Positions 21,578 through 31,987 of a DNA stretch of 64,000 bases are shown here, one piece after another. This stretch comes from Mastacembelus armatus (Eukaryota > Chordata > Actinopteri > Synbranchiformes > Mastacembelidae): NCBI RefSeq assembly GCF_900324485.2, contig NC_046650.1, positions 17,241,517 through 17,305,516 on the forward strand, given 5' to 3'. The notes beneath the pieces were generated by a model. The model was given only the letters and a program-made list of their open reading frames with translations, made no database searches and was not told where the DNA came from. The first letter of the stretch is position 1, and every line of letters starts with the position of its first letter. The position numbers were made by a program, and so were the translations under genes.

Positions 21578-24188
21578 ATGGAGGTCAGAGCGCTGTGCCT
21601 CAGACTGTGTGAGTAGAGTTACAGCTGGTTTGTCCTCAGATTTAGTTTTGTTTCTGTGTCTGATATGAAGATTTGCTCTTTGTTCTGTCCAGTGATGCTT
21701 CAGGTCATTTTACTGAGGGCACATGTTCAGAACAGCTACACTCAGAAGCAAAGTAAGTGACTGAATAAAAAAGTTTTTGCAGGATTCTGTCTCATACTAT
21801 CAGGCTGAAGTTTTAAATCCGTCTTTCTCTTTATGAAGTAGGTTTCAAATTGATGTTCATGCAAAACAAACATTTTTACGCAGTTTTTTTTTATGAATCT
21901 GTAATTCATATATTTTAATTTCTAATTTTCTTATTTGCTGTTTTTTCTTCATGTGCAGCTTCTCTTCACGTCAAACCAAACAAACTGCAGTACTTTCAAA
22001 ATGAACCCATCCGTTTTGAATGTGTTGGCTCTGGTGGTCTGACAAGTGTGAGGAGGATCTGGAATAATGAGGAATTTGATCCAGTTTGTTATAAGAGCAC
22101 ACAAACATCCTCCTGCGACATTGATAGGGCCTATCCCGAGGACTCTGGACAGTACTGGTGTGAGGGTAATGGAGAAAGGAGCAGTAGCATCAACATCACT
22201 GTCACTGGTATGTTTTTGTTTACTTTACTTTGAGATTTCAGTGTGTTTAGTATGATGTGGATTCACAGTGACTGGGCTGTAGATTCATGTTAACAGATTT
22301 TTGTTTTGCATCAATATTTTTATCATTCAAAGTGTAAGAAAATGTGTCAAACATATTTGACCCTAAATGCTTAATAATATTTTCTATGCAGATGGTACTC
22401 TGCTGTACACTGGTATTTGTTTGTGTTTGTTGTTGCATAGGTGAGCTGACAGTTCTGAATTATGTCTCATAACATGGGGTCTTGCATATGGAGAATCTGT
22501 CTAACAATATGACTTTTTTTTGTTTAGCTGGATCATTGATCCTGGAGAGTCCGGCTGTTCCCGTGGTGGAGGGAGACACTGTGACTCTGCACTGCAGGAC
22601 CAAGCAAACGTCCAACAGCTTTGCTGTTTTCTACAAAGACAACATGCTCATAAACAGCCAATCTGCAGTAGAAATGACCATTAAAAATGTTTCTAAGTCT
22701 GATGAAGGCCTCTATTACTGCAGCATCCCAGAATTTGGACCATCACCAGAAAGCTGGCTGGCTGTCAGAGGTGAGACAAATGGTGTAACAATACTAGAAA
22801 ATAAAAAAATACATGTTTCACTGATTGTATGGCCAGATCATGTTGTAAAACCTTCTACTGCCATCTGGGTTAATGTGAAACTTCAAAAGTGAAAGTTTTA
22901 TATTTACAGCTCTTTCTGCTTTGTTCCATTATGTTCAAAAAATATATGCATATTGAAATATAGGAAAAAGTCTGATGGTCTCAACTGTAGCAGTTACTGT
23001 TACTACAAATACTGTCACATCTCCCCCACCTGGAGAGCCCCTCTCCGATGTCCCAGGCTCCTATAACATCCTCATCTGGCTGTGGATCGCTGTCATCATC
23101 TTAATGATGGTCCTGGTGCTGCTTGTGGTGGGATTTCTTTCCACTAAGAATCGCAGAGGTAAAAATTTGACATTTATCTCACAGAACCTTTGACACTTGT
23201 CCATGTTTTATTGTTGTGCAGTTTAAAACAGAAAAGTCAAATGTGCACTGACAAGAGATGTGGGATCATCCAGGGTTTGGGCTTTAAGCTCATTTCACAT
23301 CTTTCCTTTATTGGTACATGGCTTCTGCTTTTACATGTTGGACAATGTTGTTCTCTCATCAGTACGGTACAAAGTCCATAAAATTATACAAATATATTGT
23401 GAATGTTTGTGTTATTTTATTAAATTTTAAACCCCTTTTCTTCTCCTGTCTCTGACATCTGTTTTTGTTTTTCCATCAGTTTCCTCTCGAACACAAACTG
23501 CTGCAGCTTCACACCCAGGAGATCATCAATTAGGTGACTCTAATTAAAACAAGCAGCTTTATAAAGACCTGTACAAGGATTTAAATGCACTTTCTGTTTG
23601 CATCTGACTCTAATGTTTCAGTCTGTGGACTGGGCGATCCAGAACAGCCAAGTGGTGTGACCTACGCAGTCGTCGTCACAAACCAGACGAAGACCAAAGG
23701 TTCATTTTTCTTTTTCTTTAACATGACGTGAAGCCCACAGCAGCTGTACTTTGTCTTAAGGTTCACCTTAATCATCAGTAGCTTTTCTAAGCACATGCAC
23801 GTTTTATCACGTTTAAACAGGTTAACCACTGACACAATGGTAATAATGTGTTGATGTATGTTGCACAGCAGGACTCGGGTCTGGTTTATTTAGTGTTTTC
23901 TCGCTGTGGTCTGTGCAGGTTTAGAAGCTGAGGCAAACCAGAGCAGCAAACCACAGGCAGAGAAACGTAAGGCGACGTTTCAGTCTGTCGTATATGAATC
24001 TTTTTATTTAGCTTCTGCAGGTCTGTAATTCTCTTGTGTGCTGCTGGTTTCTCTCCTGTAGATGACAATGAGCACCCACATGAACCCGTGTATGCAGATG
24101 TGACCATCACTCAGGCTCCACAAGCTCTGCAACCTGGTCTGTGTAGATCCAAACTGAGTTTTGTATATTTTATAAATAGCATGATGCT

Positions 24189-24266
<78 letters not shown>

Positions 24267-24763
24267 ATTAAAGATATTTCAGTCTCACATATGGAGAGTG
24301 GAAAACAGGCAAATGACCCCCACTGTCTGAGAAATCTAATAATAGTCAACAAATCAACATCTTATTGAAATATCTTCATCAGTGGCCAAAACCTTTTTGA
24401 TCTTGAATTCCTCTTGTTTCCGATGCAGAGTCTGGATTTTCCAGCTCCAGACTGAGTCCCACAGCAGCCCAAGACCCAGGTTTCCCAGAGCAGGGAATTC
24501 TGTCATCGTTCACTGGGAAGGTGAGACTGAGAGCAGCCTCTTCTTCATTCGAGTTTTTCTTCTTCAGTGAATGGGGCTGGCTCTGGTGCTGTGGTTTAAG
24601 TTCTGTTCTTGTATTTAGGCCCCCTTTCAGCACCAGCACCAGTCCCTTTCACTGCAGGTGGTCTGGTCTGGAAAGCTCAGTAAAAAGCTGAGTAAGTGAC
24701 TGTTGAGTTCTGATGTGACTTTTGGTCTGTTCTGTCTTACAGGTCAGAGACTGGACCGAGTGA
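21578..24763 (+). CDS. Fc receptor-like gene A, two Ig domains, inhibitory-type tail
   Basis: Exons read by eye: 21578-21608, 21693-21752, 21959-22207, 22528-22770, 22964-23158, 23480-23533, 23622-23699, 23919-23966, 24062-24136, then less certain 24429-24520, 24619-24657 and 24743-24763. The ATG has an ideal context (GCCACCATGG). Two short exons encode a split signal peptide (MEVRALCLRL, LMLQVILL). Ig domain 1 has Cys in RFECVG and the SGQYWCEGNGE motif; Ig domain 2 has TLHCRTK and GLYYCSIPEFG. A stalk and a membrane span (LWIAVIILMMVLVLLVVGF) follow. The tail carries VTYAVV, which fits the ITIM consensus, and PVYADV. This layout is that of teleost FCRL receptors, which bind immunoglobulin or related ligands on leukocytes and, with ITIMs, recruit SH2 phosphatases. 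The domain 1-domain 2 part is secure; the last three exons are tentative. Confidence 0.85.
24194..24264 (+). repeat. (GT)n microsatellite in gene A
   Basis: About 35 uninterrupted GT units lie in an intron of gene A. Confidence 0.95.
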
Positions 24764-24954
24764 CTGATGTGGTTCATGGCTTTTATTAGTATCTGAGTGG
24801 ACACACTCTCCTTTAGACTGAACTGTGCATGTTTTATTTACTTCATGTAAACAACAGATTTTATAAAATATATGAAAATTATAAATTATTCTTCTTATTA
24901 ATTGTTATTCTCATATTTTTGCTTTATTGAATCTGTCATTTGTTTTTTCTCTTG

Positions 24955-24960
24955 AATAAA
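24955..24960 (+). terminator. poly(A) signal of gene A
   Basis: AATAAA lies about 190 bp after the proposed stop codon and 24 bp before the end of the converging gene B. Confidence 0.6.
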
Positions 24961-24983
24961 CCAAAAATACATGAAATGTGAGT

Positions 24984-26233
24984 TTACACTTTATAAAAAC
25001 AAATCAGACAAATACACTTTATATATATATTTTTTTTTTTTATTGGGTTGGAAATGAATTTACAGGCAGCACTGGGTTTGTACATTTTTAATATCTGATT
25101 TTCTGGGTTTAACTCCTTTAACAGCTGGTTAATCACATCCACATGGTTTTCTACTTTCCTCTTTCTCTCTCTCATCCTGGTGTCCACTCCCTCAAGGCTC
25201 TGCAGGTGTTTCTCTGTGTTCAGCTGCAGGTTCTCCAGTTCCCCTTTTCTCTTCTCCTGCTCCCACTGAGTTTTCAGCAGGATCTGCCCTACTCTCAGGC
25301 ATCCTTCGGTTTTCTCTGTCGTCGCCGCTCTCTCGCTCTCTGATATTTCCTTCTCCACTGCCTGAAGCTTCTTGTTGTTCTCCTCCCACTGGGTCTTGAC
25401 CTCCTGCAGCATCAGGCGGATGTGGTCTCTCTGTTCCTGCTGCATCTGCTGAATCTCCTCCATCGTGGCTAAAAGGTTGTTGATGTGCTGCAGCTCCTCC
25501 TGCATCTCCTGGGGCTGTTCATCCAGGGCTGCCCTTTTAGCAGCCAAAGGCTCCTGGTTTCTTGATGAAATGCTTGATACTGACACAGACACAAGAGAAT
25601 ATGACAGTAAACACTTGAAAAATGACTTGACCAGGTGTTTTAGTGCTTGAAAAGCTGTTTCAGATCAGTTTATGGATTTTTTTTAAGACATTTTAAGACA
25701 CTGTTGTTATATTCTGAAATAAATCAGGTTCTATTCCATGAGTTTTAAGAATTGTTGTCTTTTGATTATAAAGATCTAATATGCGACTTACTGATTTTGT
25801 GTAATTTACATTTCCACAGTGAACAGCAAACGATGCCCAACACCAGGCCAGAAACCAGACCACCAGCCCCACCGACGGCCAACAGAACAGTGAGAGAGTA
25901 AGTACCTGCATTTATAATACACACATGCAGTTTCAGCATTTGATGTTTTAGTAGAAATTACAGGAATTACACTAATAAAGTATTTTTTTAATTGATAAAG
26001 TAAAACATGGACCTTCCTGCTGAAACTGCTTCTCACTGTCTTCTGCCCCATTTGAACATCTAATTGCTGAGAAATGAGAAATAAAATGTGCAGACACAAG
26101 AGTCAATGTTTTAAATAAAACGTGTTGCGGGCTGAGATCAGGCTGGACTCTTGTGTGTGGTACCTCCATATGTGGTCAGCAGCACCAGTAGGAACAGACA
26201 GGAGGATGTTTTCTGACGCCTCATCCTGGACAT
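24984..26233 (-). CDS. gene B: membrane protein with coiled-coil tail, no Ig domain (BTNL-like)
   Basis: Minus-strand exons: 26233-26164, 26066-26013, 25905-25792, 25579-24984; phases agree throughout. Exon 1 encodes a signal peptide (CLFLLVLLTTYG). Exon 2 gives a stub of about 18 extracellular residues (CSNGAEDSEKQFQQEG). Exon 3 encodes a Gly-rich membrane span (YSLTVLLAVGGAGGLVSG, then LVLGIVCCSLWKCK). Exon 4 encodes a coiled coil of about 140 residues (MQEELQHINNLLATMEEIQQ). The membrane and tail plan is that of the BTNL neighbours, but the V-set and C-set exons are absent. The reading frame runs through an A-rich stretch that itself contains AATAAA, so the last 15 residues are doubtful. 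It converges on gene A. The exon 2 acceptor (CTCAG before CAATTAG) was chosen because it alone keeps frame. Confidence 0.7.
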
Positions 26234-27142
26234 CTGAAAACAAACAGCACATCATCATCATTCAATCAACAAATTAAAAACAGCAGCACTTCAAACACTT
26301 TAATCAGAGTCAGTATCCACATATTGTGTCAACTGAACCGTGTTAAAGTCCAAGTCCTGGTTGTCTGATATAATGAAATAAACACAGCAGACCTGCCTTT
26401 TGCTCAGTGTTACTTCACTTTGAGGTATTGGTCCAATAATAATAATCGCTCCTATGTTCAGGTTTACAGCGTGTACACTGTGTTAATATTCTACAGCCCC
26501 AGTCCAAGAGTCCAGTCTCTTAGTGAATCAGTGACGAGTATCATGAGAAACGTTTCTGAATCTTAAGAGTTCTTCCTCCTGTCAGATCAATAGCATTAAA
26601 ATCAATAATAAAATCAATCTGAGAACTGTCTTCTCAGAGCTCGACGTACCTGATGTTTGTTGACGAGTCGGAGCAAAACTCTGCTGCACGTTGAAGCTGT
26701 CGGATTAGATGACCTTTGACAGGGTGTGTTCACTGCCGCTGTGCTCAGCACACACACATTTCTGACTCTTCACACACTGTCACTGCTCAGTACGTTCACT
26801 TTCTATAAGTGGGAGCTCATAAAGAGATGACTGGACATGAAATGGAGCTCAGTAATTTGTTGCTGCCGTCACATTGTCCGTCATGTGACTGATTCATGAT
26901 CAGTGAGTGAAAGCTGCCTCTAACACTTCATTATGAAACTGAAACTTTATTAGAATAATATTTTACAGGAGGAGGAAACAGTCAACATAAAATATGATTA
27001 ATCACATGATCACAGCCTGCATCAACAGCCTTTTTATTACAACAGACACATTTGACTGTCTTTTATTATTAATGTAGAAGAGAAACTGATGTTTATCAGA
27101 AAACAGGGAAAGGACTCAGTTTGTTGTTGTTTAGTCATTAAA
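26234..27142. other. upstream region of gene B
   Basis: Noncoding; no transposon recognised. It holds the 5' flank of gene B and, at 27033-27038 on the minus strand, an AATAAA that probably serves gene C. Confidence 0.5.
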
Positions 27143-28977
27143 TCAACAAGGCTCCTCTGTCTCCTTCACGTCTTCACTTGTTTCCTCCTTGTTGTTCTTT
27201 GTTTCCTTCTTCCCGACTTTGATTCCCTGAATCACAGTCTGTGTTTTGGTCACTAGTGTCTCAGTCTCATAGACCAGTTGTTGATGTTTAGCTTTTCTCA
27301 GCTTCAGCTGATGTTTGGTCTCTAACATGATTCCTTTCAGTTCCAGGTATCTCTTCACTCTGTCACTGTCTGTTTCCTTCCCCACTGACTGAACCTTCTC
27401 CTCAATGTTCCCACATATTTTCTCCATCTCAGTCATCTCATGTTTGAGTTGATGGTTCAGGTTCTGCAGCTGGTTCTCCTGTTCCATCAGTGCATTGATC
27501 ACCTGTTCCCTGTTCTCCTTGTTCTCAGCTAAAAGCTGCTCTGTCTTTGCAGACTGATGCTGCAGCTTTGTCTCTGTGAGAACAAAACACAGATTTAATC
27601 TTTAAAAGATTTAATGGAACAATCATAGTAGAGGTTGGAAACACAGAGACATAACACACGAGTGAATCTCATTAAAGTCATTTAAATGTAAAGACAACAA
27701 AATATTTCATCAAAAGATATTCCAGCCCACAACAATCTGCTGTTCATCCCTGCAGCTCCTCAGGGTCTGTTAAATATTTTTACTCACTAGTATTTTAAAG
27801 TACTTTAAAGTATTTTAATGTGATCAGCTTGTATTCCACCAACAGAGAGCTGTTCTAGTACCTCTGTTTTGGTTCTGTCTCCGTTTCCAAACAACAAAAG
27901 CTGCTGCACAAACCAAACCGAGCAAAGAGACCACGATGAGCCCGACAGAAGCAGAAGAACAAGATGCATCTGCAAAGAGTTCGGCTGAAATGATAAAACA
28001 CAGAACACGATAACAGTTAAAGAAAACAACATCTCAGCACTTTGACCTCAGGAAAAACAGGATAGCAAAAAAATCACCTGAAAGCTGAATGTGTGTGAGT
28101 CTGGTCTGGTTGATGTGGGTCTTTTGGACTCTACAGGTGAAGCTGTTGCCGTGTCTCTTCTCCACTGTCAGTCTGCTGCTGACAGTATAGAGGTCATCAG
28201 GACCTCGGAGCGTCTCCATAGGTCCAGCAGAGAGGAGGTTTCCCTCAGAGTCCAGCCACAACAACTCCGGCTCTGGATACCAGCCTTTACTCTCACAGTC
28301 CAGCTCCACTGCTCCTCTGCTGTTTCTGCTGATCTTAGTTATGACGGGTGACGAGACAGAACCTGGGGATGGAAATGAGATGTCTCTATGGAAATGTAAA
28401 GACATGTAGGAACAACATGTCCACAAACTTATGTCCACTGACCAACCACAAGCTGGACAGTCGTCGTTTTACGCTGTGAAGGAAACAAACATCTGTATCT
28501 TCCATTATCAGAGTGTGTGACTGCAGACAGCTGCAGGGAAAGGTCTCCAGTCCTCAGTTTCTCAGGAGACACTGATGTTCTTCCTGTGTAAACTGGGTTC
28601 TGGTTCACCAGGAGGTTTTGGCCTTCGTGCCACACATGGACAAACCTGGGTTCCAGGTCCAGCCTCCCCCACTCCACAGTGCTGGAAACAGCATCTGCTG
28701 CAGGCTCCAGGTGACAGGGCAGGACAACATCCTCACCAACTAATGCTGTCACTGTCTGAGCTGGTCCAGGTCCCTGAGACTGACCTGGGCAGGGACAGAG
28801 ATGTTCAGGTAAACACTTGACACCTCTTTGATTCTGCTGGTGGTTCTGGTGGAAATTACCTGGACGAGCCTCTGTGAGCAGGAGGAGGATCACAGTGAGC
28901 TGGACAGCCAGAACTCTGAAGGACCTGGGCTGAGCTTCAACAGAGAGTCCAGCATGTAGTGAACACATCCTACACAT
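27143..28977 (-). CDS. butyrophilin-like gene C: V-set, C-set, membrane span, coiled-coil tail
   Basis: Exons: 28977-28860 (signal), 28784-28443 (V-set), 28362-28078 (C-set), 27984-27862 (membrane), 27573-27143 (coiled coil). An in-frame ATG at 29007 is an alternative start. The signal core is VQLTVILLLLTEA. The V-set domain contains VVLPCHLEP, EWGRLDLEPRFVHVW and DNGRYRCLFPS, which are B7/butyrophilin hallmarks. The C-set contains VELDCESKGWYPEPE and GNSFTCRVQ. The membrane segment is VGLIVVSLLGLVCAAAFVV. The tail is a coiled coil of about 140 residues (ENQLQNLNHQLKHEM) and lacks a B30.2 domain. Family members modulate T-cell activity at the cell surface; no specific ligand can be inferred. 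It lies head to head with gene D, 3.0 kb apart. V-set and C-set are nearly the same as in gene E; C-set, membrane and tail are nearly the same as in gene G. Confidence 0.87.
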
Positions 28978-29812
28978 CTGGAGAAGAAACATCTGGAGAA
29001 AAAACATGAAGTAAAGGAAGAAGAAAGATCTTTTTCAGTGGAGTTACCTGACTGGACAAATGGACACGTCCAATACAAATGTATGGCAAATGGCAAATTC
29101 TGTCACTGACTGTACGTCTAGAAAATGTGGGAGAACATCTTGGAAACTAGTCACCTACATTATGATCCTTGTTCCTCCTTCAACAAACTTTAGTTGGCAC
29201 AAAAAACCAGATGTAAGTTTAAAAGCAGCAGACATTGTATCCAAACGAGGCAAACACACACACACACACACAGAGACACGACAGTACAAAGTCTTCACTG
29301 GTGTAAACTGTGTCAGTGTGTTTTACCTCAACAACACACAGACATGAATCTTAAAACGAAGAGGCAGTGAAAGCTCCGATAAAACTGAAGTCAAATCTCC
29401 GTAAAAAGGCACAAACCTGTTGTTGAGTCGGTTCACGGCCGAGACCACGAAGCCAAAGCTGAGCCAGTGAACTTTGACCTGGGCCATAAAGTCTTTCCTC
29501 TGTCCAATGATTGACCTGGAGACGTGAAAACAGTCTCAGAGGGTTTTAGCTCAGCCTGTCAGAGTCCAAACTCCTCAGGTGTGGCTCTGACTGAGCACAG
29601 CTCCTCACACATCAAGACATTTATGTTGGTGAGTTCATTCATAGCTGGATCAAAGTCCTTCCATCAGACACACAGTGAAGCTGAAGTCATGGTTCAAAGC
29701 ACAGTGACTTTATTTGGTTTTAATTCATCAGACAGACACAGAAACACACAGCTGAGGGATGTTTTAATCTAAGTTACTGTTGTCTGATACTGTTAATGAA
29801 GTTTCTGCCTCT

Positions 29813-29940
29813 GGGTCTTTGTGAGCCTGATGAAGTCCTTCTCTAGGTCTTTGTGAGCCTGATGAAGTCCTTCTCTAGGTCTTTGTGAGCCTGATGAAGT
29901 CCTTCTCTAGGTCTTTGTGAGCCTGATGAAGTCCTCTGCC
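29813..29940. repeat. 32-bp minisatellite, about four units
   Basis: The unit AGGTCTTTGTGAGCCTGATG plus 12 bp repeats about four times. The duplicated copy at 41380-41480 has about three. On the minus strand the array lies in an open stretch preceded by an acceptor-like site. Confidence 0.85.
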
Positions 29941-31001
29941 TCGCAGCACTGCAGCAGTTGCTCTGCTCTGAAATAAAACATGTCAAATATACATGTGAAG
30001 AAATGAAATGGCTTCTCACAGATTTTGTCACAAATCCATCTCCATATACGAGACACAAGACAGACTCTCCAACAAAAATATGAAAATGTCCCCTGACAAA
30101 ACAAAACAAGACATTTAGAGACTTTTATATCTCAGCCCTTTGGACATTAACAAGACACAGCAGCAGTTAGAAAAAGATGTATCATAGTTGAAATATTAGT
30201 AAACAAAGTTTTACCATAGTAGTAAAAATATACTCCTTCATCTGAAGAGATTCATCCCACAATAAAACACTAGAGAAAGAAGGAAAATGTGATTTGCTCA
30301 AATGTTTGATTGGTCCTTCAATAAATCTTCAGTAAATCCAAATGTCCAAATTATTTCATGTACCTTCCTGTGACTGAGGACAACATTTAGTAAACCCTAA
30401 CCCAGCAGGAATGATAGGATTTAAAACGCCAACATACCTGTCGAACACCACAGGGCTTCACAGACGAGCAGCAGCAAAGTCCACAGATCAAATATTATTA
30501 TGGCAAAGTTGAACAGATAAGGTCTGTGTCTGCTGCAGCTGATGTTTGTGTGCAGGCTTCTTAGACTCTCCTCTGCAGGTTCTCAGCATTTCTGACTCAT
30601 ATTCACTGGGTCATAGCTCATTGGCCCCATAGCTGCACTGCTGGTGTATAGTCATGTGAAATCTTTGTGTACTGAAGAACTACAACTTCTCATCTGCTTT
30701 ATTTTTCAAGGGAAATAGGACTGTGTTCAATGTGGGCAGTTACAGGTTGTCACTCATTTTGATAGAGGAAGGAAAAGCTTGAGATGTGCATGATTTACTG
30801 CAGGGGGCAGAGCAGGACTGAGACAGGAACAAAGACCTGACTTCTATAGAGGCCAAATCATCCCAGTCAAAGCAACAGAGACCTGCTGAATTTTATTAGA
30901 AAGTACTGGTGAAGCCTGAATACACTGGAGCCTACATTTCCCACAATGCAACTCACATTCACCTTTTGTCCTTCCTGTCATGAAAATGCCACATCCTAAG
31001 G

Positions 31002-31554
31002 CACTGGTTCTCAAACTTTTCCTGCCATTCCCCACTTAAGGCCGAGCATAAAGTTTCAAGCCCCACTTCACCCCAAAAAATGACAATGAAATTTATTTCA
31101 AACTTAAAATGTTCAAATTTATTGAAAATAACTTCTAGAGACCCAGGTAGGCTTCATCGTATTTTCTTTTTGGCTGGCTTTTTGCTTGATTTACATACTG
31201 TCTGTTGTGTTTTTGTCTGCTGGCGTGGAGTCGCCTGCTCTTTTAGGGGTCCGTGTAACAAATTATCCATTGTTATACCCACTAATCATTGCGTCGCTGC
31301 GTGAAGGTTTGCTTATTGTTCCGCTACAATTAAGTCCTGAGGTTAAACATTTATTTCCCACGTCATGGTTCCTCTTGTTTTCCTCTATTTTTTTGTTTTT
31401 TCTTTGTCACGTTTCTTTGTATGTGGTTGTTTTATTTTGCGTGTCTGGTGTTTGTCAGTAAAGAAAATTATGAATTAGGACATACACAAAATTAGACTCA
31501 TTTACTCCCGTTCGCTGCGCCCCACCTGTCAAGGCCACAGTTTGAGAATCACTG
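31002..31554. mobile_element. hAT-like nonautonomous element, copy in block 1
   Basis: The ends read CACTGGTTCTCAAAC and, inverted, CAGTGATTCTCAAAC, a common hAT terminal motif. The 8-bp flanks TCCTAAGG (30994-31001) and TCTTAAGG (31555-31562) fit the 8-bp hAT target duplication with one mismatch. No transposase is encoded in its 553 bp. Confidence 0.75.
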
Positions 31555-31724
31555 TCTTAAGGCAGGCTTTTTAAAAATGCTAAACTCAAACTGAAATAAC
31601 TGTCAGGCAGCACAGCATAAAAACACCTTTTGCAAAGATATTAATTTATTAGGGAAATTTTGAAAGTTGAGATTTTACAAATCTCATCTACAGCCACAAA
31701 AACATACGCAACTGTTTTAATAGG

Positions 31725-31791
<67 letters not shown>

Positions 31792-31836
31792 TGTGTGTGT
31801 GTGTGTCTGTGTGTGTGTGTGTCTGTGTCTGTGTGT
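31725..31836 (+). repeat. (GT)n with GTGTCT variants
   Basis: About 110 bp of GT repeats; the duplicated copy at 43264-43301 is only about 40 bp, showing rapid length change after duplication. Confidence 0.95.
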
Positions 31837-31987
31837 AGACGCACTCACAGTTAAATAACTCAGTGAAGGTTTTTTTATCCTCCACCCCACGACTGTAAAC
31901 TGCCGTGACCTCGAAACAGGAAGAGGAGACTCCACCTTCACCTGCTTCACATTTTGAACTCAGTCAGTGTGTCAGCATCAAGACATC

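Noticed and set aside
31641-31950. Frames rich in Thr-His or Val-Cys repeats
   Set aside because: Direct translation of the (GT)n microsatellite.
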